Positions 56,929 to 64,000 of a stretch of DNA of 64,000 nucleotides are shown in pieces. A program made the translations under genes and the position numbers. Origin of the DNA: Rhizodiscina lignyota (taxonomy: Eukaryota > Ascomycota > Dothideomycetes > Aulographales > Rhizodiscinaceae). Where the stretch lies: NCBI GenBank assembly GCA_010015805.1, contig ML978144.1:124001-188000 (forward strand), read 5' to 3'. The notes under the pieces were generated by a model that worked only from the letters and a program-made list of their open reading frames with translations, was not told the origin of the DNA and made no database searches. Within the stretch, counting starts at the first letter, position 1. Each line of letters opens with the position of its first letter.

Positions 56929-58368
56929 GAGAAAGAAATTAGAAGAAAATCAATAAAGAATTGCGAGCTGTTTTTTGTAACTTTCCCAATCCGGTAATAA
57001 CCCCCGAAGCTGCCATGACAGGTTCTATAATCCAAAAAGTTGTGGATTCATTGAATCATGTGTTATAATGTCCATATGCAAAGTTTCCAGGAGGAATTCC
57101 AAGTTTGTACGTATCCCAAGATTACTTAACTGACCAGGCTGGCTATCGATCGTAAACAGACACGATTCTTGGTGGCAACGCCTTCGTACACTTCGTCAAA
57201 TTGTTGATGTTGTTCCCACCGAGCAAACTCAGCCTGACGTAGTCGCGAGAGAAATACTCGTTCCACTCGGCTTGGTTTTCGAAGTCAAGCTACCGGTGAA
57301 GCACCGGTGACGCGCATATTCAAGGTCTCGTATCTGCCCAATGTGGTCAACGGTGACAGTGGAGAGTTGTATTGGAGCAGCGAGTAGCTCATGGGCTTTT
57401 ACAAGCTATGCTGTAGTCCGTTTGCGTACTTCTGGATATCCCAAGCATGGTTGGGTCTTGGAAGAAGGTTACGGAAGCCATGTAAGGACAAAACCGGAGG
57501 AGAGCCAGAGCGGATTGCAACAGTGCCAGAGGAATTTGCAGGGAATTTGACGTGTGAAGGAGACCTTGATCTCCATGTCAAGAAGCAGGGTGATTGCCAT
57601 TAGCCGAATTGCAGATTTGCAATAAATACCACATATTTCAGTCCACTGCATTCCATAAACGATTCTTTTCCGATCCACAGTCAATTTCCTTGCGCTTTGA
57701 AATGAGCGGTATTCGTGTAAAGTGTTTGTAGTCATGCGGCGCGTACACGGTTGTCGTTATACACAATCTATTCGAAATACTGCTGGTAAGACACAATTCC
57801 ACCATTTGGGCATGAATAGTTTGAGTGTAATGTTGTACAAGCCGCTAAGCGCCATATCGTACCTATTGAAAGAACACCTTCCAAGCCATTTGGAAACTTT
57901 GTGGCTGGGATCGAGGTCCGTGCTTTCTGTCACAGTTCCTTCTATTGACGTGCGCAACCGAATGGGCGAATCTAACACTATTCCCAGCTTACTATTGGTC
58001 GGGAGATCTTTCTCTTCGGGATATCTCATTGTCATGAGGTAAAAGTGATCGTGTTTGCATTGTCTCGAGGAACGTGAAATCGCTCCGTCAGCCGTGTGTC
58101 TATCAGAAAGTGTTACTGGTGGTCATAAATTCTCGACCTTCATAGCAGGTTCTTCAACTTCTTACATCCTCGTGCTCCCGACATCCTGACCGAGCAACTC
58201 TTCAATCGAACCACACTCTTGGCAATTTAACTCTTTCACCCTACTCATCACCTTATTTCCACCAAAAGCCTTTGTGCGAACGGTACGCCTCGCTGTCCCT
58301 AATAGAATAATCATTATCTTCGTAGTCTGTATGCTGACGCAGTCTCTAACCATAGTAAAATCCGCAAG
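56929..58368. other. Spacer with broken coding-like sequence
   Basis: Around 57110-57600 more than one frame looks coding (for instance a minus-strand piece with WNEYFSRDYVRLSLLGG), but each is soon interrupted. It may be a decayed gene of unknown type. From 57700 to 58050 overlapping frames on both strands are uninformative. Confidence 0.35.
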
Positions 58369-60909
58369 ATGTCTAGGAAGAACAACAAGAATAAGAGCCG
58401 CGCTCGTCGCGACAAGAAGAATGCTTCATCGCCTGAGGGCAGCGCCAATTCGTATGTCACACACACCTACCACGTCGCGAACTGTTTGATGCTTACATAT
58501 ATTCTCCAGGACAAACAATCATGCCCTCCCTCTTGCTGCTGAAAACACTACTGGTCAAGCCGCTTCTGTGGATGTTGAGGGCGCTCCTTCATCTTCACTA
58601 AACAGCGACACACAAAGCCATCATCGTGTCGTCTCCGATAGCAGCACCTTGGTGAACACATCTACTCCTGACACTACGCCAAAGAAGAACAGCTCTTCTA
58701 GCACTGGTACATCGTAAGCAAGAACTGATCAGTTGTGCACTTACTTTTCAAATCCTTGCTAATCATTTATAGGCCTGATGGTCGGACATCCCCAGAGTCT
58801 CCCAAGCCTCGCAAGACCCTAGCGCAGTACAAAGCTGAGCGTGCGGCAAAGCTGAATCCTTCACTCAAGCCAAAGGACAACGTAGACCTTAGCGACGAGG
58901 CCAAGGCCTTTTACGTCAACGCCCGCATCGCCGAGCTTCTTCAGGTTGCGCAGAGTTCGACCGAAGAGAACGAGAGCAGCCAGGACAAGCCCACCAAGGA
59001 CCAGAAGGAGGAGAATCTTGCACACCAGAACGAGGTTGTTGAGGAGGCTGCAGAAGTAACTGCAGAGGTCGAGAAGGCTAGCATCAAGGCGGTACTTGAA
59101 CAGATCGACTTTGCACCGGCGAATATTGATCATCAGCCCCAGCGTCGCTTGTCCAAGGGCAAATCATCCCCAGCTGGTAGTCCTCGCCGCACGAAATCGA
59201 CAGCCTCAATGGAAGATGTTGATATTCCCACATTTACTCCAAAGATCGACATGGACTTCACTACTTCTTTCAAAGGCGTCGAAGAGCAGCCGGCGTCCAA
59301 CGATACCAACTCTTCACCGCTTTCTTCCCGTATCGGTAGTCCGAAGATTAGTACTGCGCTGGAGTCTGCAGTTATCCAATCCTTGAAGGGCAAGCTTCAG
59401 GAACCTCGTCGCATGACGATTTCCGACCAGAAACGCCTCATCAATCCTCCTGAGAAGTTTGCTGACTTGGAGGCGGAGGCAGCAAACGGCGCAGACATTT
59501 CGTGCATACGTTGGGTACGTGCATTCTGCGCGCCTTGGGAGTGCGCTTGGGTTCGAACCGAAATCCCAGAGAAAGTACAGGATCGGATGCTCTTGAAAGA
59601 TCTCCCGGTACGCTTCTTAGGGTATTCCCCTGTTACGGGATACGTTGATTACTCAAAAGAGGGCTTGAAGGATGGGAAGAAGAAGCTGAGAGCCTCGACG
59701 ACAAGCGCTTCCAGGAAGGATAGCACAAGCTCGAGCTCGGCGAGCGACTGCACAGAATCCGATGATTCTCAGTCACCGGACATTACTCAGCTACCAGATG
59801 CTTCTCACTCGTCAGATGCCTCGCATTCGGCAGATGCTCTTCACTCACCAAATGGTTCTCACTCGCTGGAAGCTCCTGAGGATGAGACTATTCCAGAGAC
59901 CATACACAACATTGATGATCCCACGGGCGTAACTGACATCCCGGAACCGCCACCGAAGGCCGAGCTTGCGGTTCATTGCCCAGTTCCAGAGAAGGGTTTG
60001 GGCGCAGTACAAGATGAGGTCTCTAACGAGAACGGGGTATCTAAAGAGCAACAAGGTGGTCAGGAGCAGGAGATTTCGAATGAACAAGATATTCCGTCGA
60101 ACGAGGAAGCTTTGAAGGAAGCCGAAATTCCGAACGATGAGGCCCAGAGCGACGAAAATTCGAACGATGACCACCAACTTTCGAACGACAAGATCGAAAA
60201 GACCAACCTCCCTCCTTTCGTACCCAATGTTGGCGACCAGCTTTGTTGCTGCGCCAGCTGTATCATGGGGCTACCAAACGAGCACGATCCTTGCACCACC
60301 ATTACTGACAATGGCGTCCAACAAGCTTGGAACACCTACGACATGCACTTTGGCCAACCCAAGAGCCATCATAATGTTGAGAATAGCGCTGCAGCTGAGA
60401 CACCGGTCGTGATCGAGAAGGCGGGTGCAGTCCAGGAAGAAGCCACAGACCAACAGTCGCTGGACGCTCATAACTCCAATGACGAGGGTGGAGTTGAAGA
60501 AGACCTTACTCCTGGTGTCGGAAGCGCCGAAGGAACCGCAGTCATTCGCAGTGACTCTGCTCCTCTTGCAACAGAGGGTACAGTCGAAGAATTGGTCCAT
60601 ACCAATGTTCCGGTCGATTCCATCGCAAACGATCCATCTCCTTTCAATGCCGTGGATCATGCCTACTCCGCTTCTTCCGATAGCGAGACCGAGCATGAAG
60701 AATGTGAAAGCATCAAACAGACAATGGCTGCCGCTTCAATCTCCGGTGAGGAGACGCGGAACATCGGCTCCGCTACTGTGCTAGAATTGATCGATAACAT
60801 TGATCAAGAGATCTATCACCATTCGGAAGCTGCAAAGTACCATCTCGCTGCGGTTGAGGCTCTACAAAAGAAGCGTGCTGCGATATTGTCGACAAGCGGG
60901 GCTCGATAG
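58369..60909 (+). CDS. Large acidic, low-complexity protein of unknown function
   Basis: Exons 58369..58451, 58510..58713 and 58773..60909; phases match, 807 residues starting MSRKNNKNKSRARRDKK, a basic nuclear-signal-like N-terminus. Visible blocks: RPDGRTSPESPKPRKTLAQY, a moderately conserved-looking hydrophobic stretch (IRWVRAFCAPWECAW), and five loose copies of a D-A-S-H-S type repeat. A Glu/Asn-rich region carries repeats of S-N-E/D, then comes a cysteine cluster (LCCCASCIMGL) with a later Cys in HDPC. The C-terminus is a probable helix (IDNIDQEIYHHSEAAKYHL). Long acidic disordered parts dominate. I know no family. The Cys cluster plus conserved Trp block are the best candidates for folded parts. 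Confidence 0.82.
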
Positions 60910-60989
60910 AGACTGGAGGTTCGTCTCGGCTGGCAATCCATTTCGGGTTTGGCGTTGGCGTTGGTACTTGGGTCTCCTCATAAATTGAC

Positions 60990-61029
60990 TTTTTTTTTTC
61001 CTTTTTTCCTTTTTCCTTTTTTCCTTTTC
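60990..61029 (+). repeat. Pyrimidine (T/C) microsatellite
   Basis: A 40-base run of T with regularly spaced CC pairs, about 80 bp after the stop codon of the preceding gene. Probably in its 3' untranslated region. Confidence 0.8.
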
Positions 61030-61813
61030 AAAAATGACTGCTGGTGCTCGTTTCGTTTCGAGGGTGATGGGAGGTTGATAGACTAGGGGTTTAATAAATC
61101 GGGTGGCTGGTTTAATTTCGCTTAGCATCGTAACAAAAAGGATAATATCCCAACCTTGAGTGAAAACTTCTCCAATAACCTTACTCCGCACTCCGCCTAT
61201 GAGAAATGCAAAGAGCGTGAGAGCCCTCCGCGTCTCCAGCGATGTGGCGAGTGCGAGGATAGCTGGAGCAATTTGAGGGCTCACACCTACCCAAGTCTCC
61301 CTTCAAAGCACGTGGTATTCAACACATTTTCATTCTTGTCGGGTGTTGAGAGGCTACCCCTTAGCCTTGATACATCAGATGCACAATCTCTTTGATTAAG
61401 AGAGATCATGTTCACTGAAGCTATGCGATCTTAACATTTACTGCCTAAAGCATCTTGAATCGGACTTTCGGAGAGGCTCTCACCGAGCTTGAGGAGCGGA
61501 ACTTGATTTTGCTGCACCATTTCCTTCTCTGTCATGGCACATCTGTTCCTCACCCTTGCGATATTCTACATTGATCAAGGCCAAGGAGCCGGTTAGGCAA
61601 CAAACGGAGACTCTTGCCACTAACATATCGCAAAGATGGCTTCTATCGTGGCAGTTGACAGCATGTGCTTACTTCTAATGTCTGCTAATATGACATTGAC
61701 AGATTAAAACGTTTGCAACTGAGGTGGGCTATATTATTGTCATCATACGATTCAGCAAAGGCAGAAAGAAAGTTATCTGCCTACTAATAAGCTTTTGACC
61801 GGGGCCAATGCCT

Positions 61814-62288
61814 GGGTCAGACAATACGTTAGCCGACTCGCCCAAACGGCCAGTACTTAAAGCCACCCTATTCTGATGAATAGCGCGTATTCGAATAAGG
61901 ATTTCTCTTCTTTTACACAGTGTGGTGTGAGAGGATTCCGAGACACGCTGCCGCAGGCGGCTTCGGCCATCTCCAACCAAAACACCAAACTTTCTGGCCC
62001 CGGCCGTCTCCAACTATAAAACCATCCATTTTCATCAATCACATAGGCTTCGGCCGTGTTTTCTCCCTGACAAACCTCGCCAACAGTAACCACCTTCCAG
62101 GGTCTTACGCGATGAGCTTCAGTCCATCCTCAATCGTCACTCCATCCTTGCAATCCTCATTGGCTTCTCCACACAACTGCGGCGAGAAGCTCCCTGTCAT
62201 TGCGAGAGCAATGAAGAACCAAGTTTTCGGTTATCGCGTGGAGCTTTTCCGTGTGTCGTGGAAGGGATTGGGTCAGACAATACGTTAG
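61814..62288 (+). repeat. Pair of direct repeats 456 bp apart
   Basis: GGGTCAGACAATACGTTAG occurs at 61814-61832 and 62270-62288. Both copies continue with similar but diverged sequence for about 55 bases (gccaaac-like, cattct-like words). They could be ends of a small element or a local duplication. Confidence 0.5.
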
Positions 62289-62968
62289 TCGGCTGAGCCA
62301 AACAGCAGACATCCACTGCTATCCCATTCTTATGAACGTCGGGTTCTTATGGACAGCGTACGAGAATCACAGGAGACGCTAGAAAAGGCTGCATCCCTGG
62401 AAGAGGCAAGTGGGTGACAAAATAGTTGAGTCATGGTTGCAATATATCGAACAGCGAGGATGTATATCCTCAGTAGCTACTATATATTATAGATACTGAA
62501 GCTGCGCGTTTTGGACAAATGCGCGCTGGCGTATATTTAATGGAGCTTCCAGAGATGCTCTCGCTCCCCCTGAACAATGAAATTGCTTCTTACTGCAGCC
62601 TTTCAGTTAAGCGGGAGAGGAATCGATCTGCAATCTGTGGGGTACTCCAGACCTTGTTGCGCCACGACTGCAGCCAAGGCAACATGCAGCAGAACGCCAA
62701 TCAGGCAGCTCAACTTGCATCAGGAGCATCTCCTTGCAGAAACCGCATGGGGACATATGCGGCCAATTCGTATTGATGACTGGTTGGTAGCACAGATGCC
62801 CTTTTGCGCTCAGTATATCCGATGAGGTTACACTGGGATCGGCATATTCAGCTTTAGGCAGGTTGCTGCGGAGTAGAGTAAGGTCGTTTCAGCTACTAAT
62901 TAAATCTTTCTACAGCGCAATAATCGGGTTCACGTTTTGTCCCAGTGGCCCGATCTCGTTCATCAGCT

Positions 62969-64000
62969 ATGGAGAAGCATATCAAGGCCTCCGCGAGTAC
63001 ATTCGACGTCACAGTACCACGATTGGAGATCGTGGACAGCCAGGTTCGAGACACTGAGCAAAATGCGCAGCTCTATCGACAGATTGATTGGCATATCATG
63101 CCGCTCATGTTCCTCTGCTATTTTCTGCAGTTCCTCGACAAGGTCGTTCTCAACTATGCCAACATCATGGGCCTGACCACATCGCTGCACATGGATACCA
63201 ATCAATTCTCCTGGCTAGCATCAGCATTCTTCATCGCATATGCGGTAGCCGAGTTTCCGCAGGGCTACTTGCTCCAGAAGTTTCCAATCAGTAAGATCCT
63301 TGGGGTGAACGTCTTTCTCTGGGGCATCACACTCTGCTGCACAGCCGCTGCGAAGAGCTTTGCTAGTATTGCAGCACTGGGGGTCCTTCTCGGATGTTTT
63401 GAAGCCATCATTTCACCTGCACTAATCATGATCACTTCGCAATGGTACACGAAGAGAATGGGAACGCCTCGAGTGGGTATCTGGTATTGCGGTCTCGACG
63501 CCGGACAGATCATTGGAGGTCTGATATCGTTTGGTGCACAGCATGGCGATGCCACTGCGTCTTTTTCTGGCTGGCGTATCATGTTTGTGGCTGTCGGGGC
63601 GTTTAACATTCTTGTTGCTGTGGCGGTCATCCTCTTCTTGCCGAACAACGTGGACTCCGCCAGTTTTCTGTCAGAGGATGAGAAAGTTGCTATCCACGAC
63701 CTCTTGATACTCGATCAGGGTGGCAACGGCAAGAAGGTCTTCAAGTTTTGGTCCCTGTGGGAGACCGCCGCGGATCTACAAGTGTGGCTTCTCTTTATCC
63801 TTACTATCCTAATCGCGATTCCAAGCGGTGTCATCACCACATTCTCCGCCGTCCTCATCAAGGGCTTCGGTTACACAGCGAAACAGTCAGCTCTTCTCAA
63901 TATGCCCTCGGGTGCCGTCAGTATCTTTGCAACACTTATCTGCACGTTCGCAATTCTGAAGAACTTCCCGCGGTGGTTAGGAATTTGCGTCTTGATGGCG
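62969..64000 (+). CDS. MFS transporter, Dal5/allantoate permease-like (3' end outside window)
   Basis: Open from ATG 62969 to the window end (344 residues, in frame at the edge). A cytoplasmic N-terminus with RLEIVDSQVRDTEQN leads into RQIDWHIMPLMFLCYFLQFL and DKVVLNYANIMGL, the signature opening of the anion:cation symporter (Dal5) branch. At least eight hydrophobic membrane segments are visible, with the charged cytoplasmic link SEDEKVAIHDLL between the two halves of the carrier. LLGCFEAIISPALIMITSQWY and RVGIWYCGLDAGQIIGGLIS match the conserved helices 4 and 5. Members import allantoate, vitamins, carboxylates or similar small anions across the plasma membrane. No regulator lies directly beside it. 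Confidence 0.92.
   Translation, partial: MEKHIKASASTFDVTVPRLEIVDSQVRDTEQNAQLYRQIDWHIMPLMFLCYFLQFLDKVVLNYANIMGLTTSLHMDTNQFSWLASAFFIAYAVAEFPQGYLLQKFPISKILGVNVFLWGITLCCTAAAKSFASIAALGVLLGCFEAIISPALIMITSQWYTKRMGTPRVGIWYCGLDAGQIIGGLISFGAQHGDATASFSGWRIMFVAVGAFNILVAVAVILFLPNNVDSASFLSEDEKVAIHDLLILDQGGNGKKVFKFWSLWETAADLQVWLLFILTILIAIPSGVITTFSAVLIKGFGYTAKQSALLNMPSGAVSIFATLICTFAILKNFPRWLGICVLMA

Larger units (their letters stand above)
60910..62968. other. Spacer before the MFS gene
   Basis: Apart from the pyrimidine tract and the direct repeats at 61814 and 62270, no gene is supported. Frames at 61857-62288 lie between the repeats on both strands and are not recognisable. Confidence 0.4.

Noticed and set aside
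57110-57600. A decayed gene
   Set aside because: Three different frames look coding in turn and none matches a family I know; kept only as a note on the spacer.

Overview
This is a stretch of nuclear genome from a filamentous ascomycete (Pezizomycotina). A Dothideomycete is my best guess, mainly from the style of the Fot1-type transposase tail. Genes are broken by short introns (about 45-90 nt) with GTAAGT-like donors, CTAAC/CTGAC-like branch sites and CAG/TAG acceptors. The gene set also fits: a UstYa-like protein, a Zn2Cys6 regulator, a GH35 beta-galactosidase, COQ8, NTA1 and a Dal5-like MFS permease. No bacterial operons, CRISPR arrays or confident tRNAs were seen.

Left half (0-31 kb), accessory in character: sparse genes with long decayed spacers. 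It holds seven genes of one divergent, unrecognised protein family, at 0-1.6, 10.2-11.9, 14.3-16.3, 18.5-19.8, 23.1-24.3, 25.5-27.5 and 28.7-30.6 kb. All share an N-L-P box and a core of the form P-x-x-I-x-S-x-x-E-G-W, a hydrophobic helix, then R-x-x-P, followed by an arginine-rich R-W-R-like box. Most also carry acidic tracts and basic nuclear-localisation-like clusters. Two subgroups are visible: an S-[LIV]-R-T-G type (first three genes) and a V-P-Q-G type (last four), three of which keep a phase-1 intron at the same codon. Between them lie a hidden two-exon small secreted protein (4.3-4.5 kb), a UstYa/DUF3328-family gene (5.8-6.6 kb), a type II HAD dehalogenase (7.1-8.0 kb), a degenerate Fot1/pogo transposase tail (8.2-9.0 kb), a 172-bp tandem repeat (13.4-13.8 kb), a subtilase-prodomain-like relic (21.0 kb), a possible tRNA-derived SINE (22.4-22.6 kb) and an inverted repeat made of a partial copy of the last family gene (30.5-30.9 kb).

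Right half (32.5-64 kb), conventional and gene-dense: NTA1 and COQ8 head to head, a His/Arg/Ser-rich glycine-zipper protein, an F-box-like protein with a nearby fragment, and a four-exon GH35 beta-galactosidase. Then come a CaiB-type CoA transferase, an SDR, a Zn2Cys6 factor, an aldo-keto reductase, a second SDR with a 14-nt microexon, and an alpha/beta hydrolase. The window ends with a large acidic unknown protein and an MFS transporter that runs off the edge. The 46.6-56.9 kb run looks like a small catabolic or tailoring neighbourhood around one regulator, but no polyketide or non-ribosomal peptide backbone enzyme is present.

Gene models were spliced by eye from splice signals and reading-frame continuity. 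Exon joins are given in each entry and have no transcript support.
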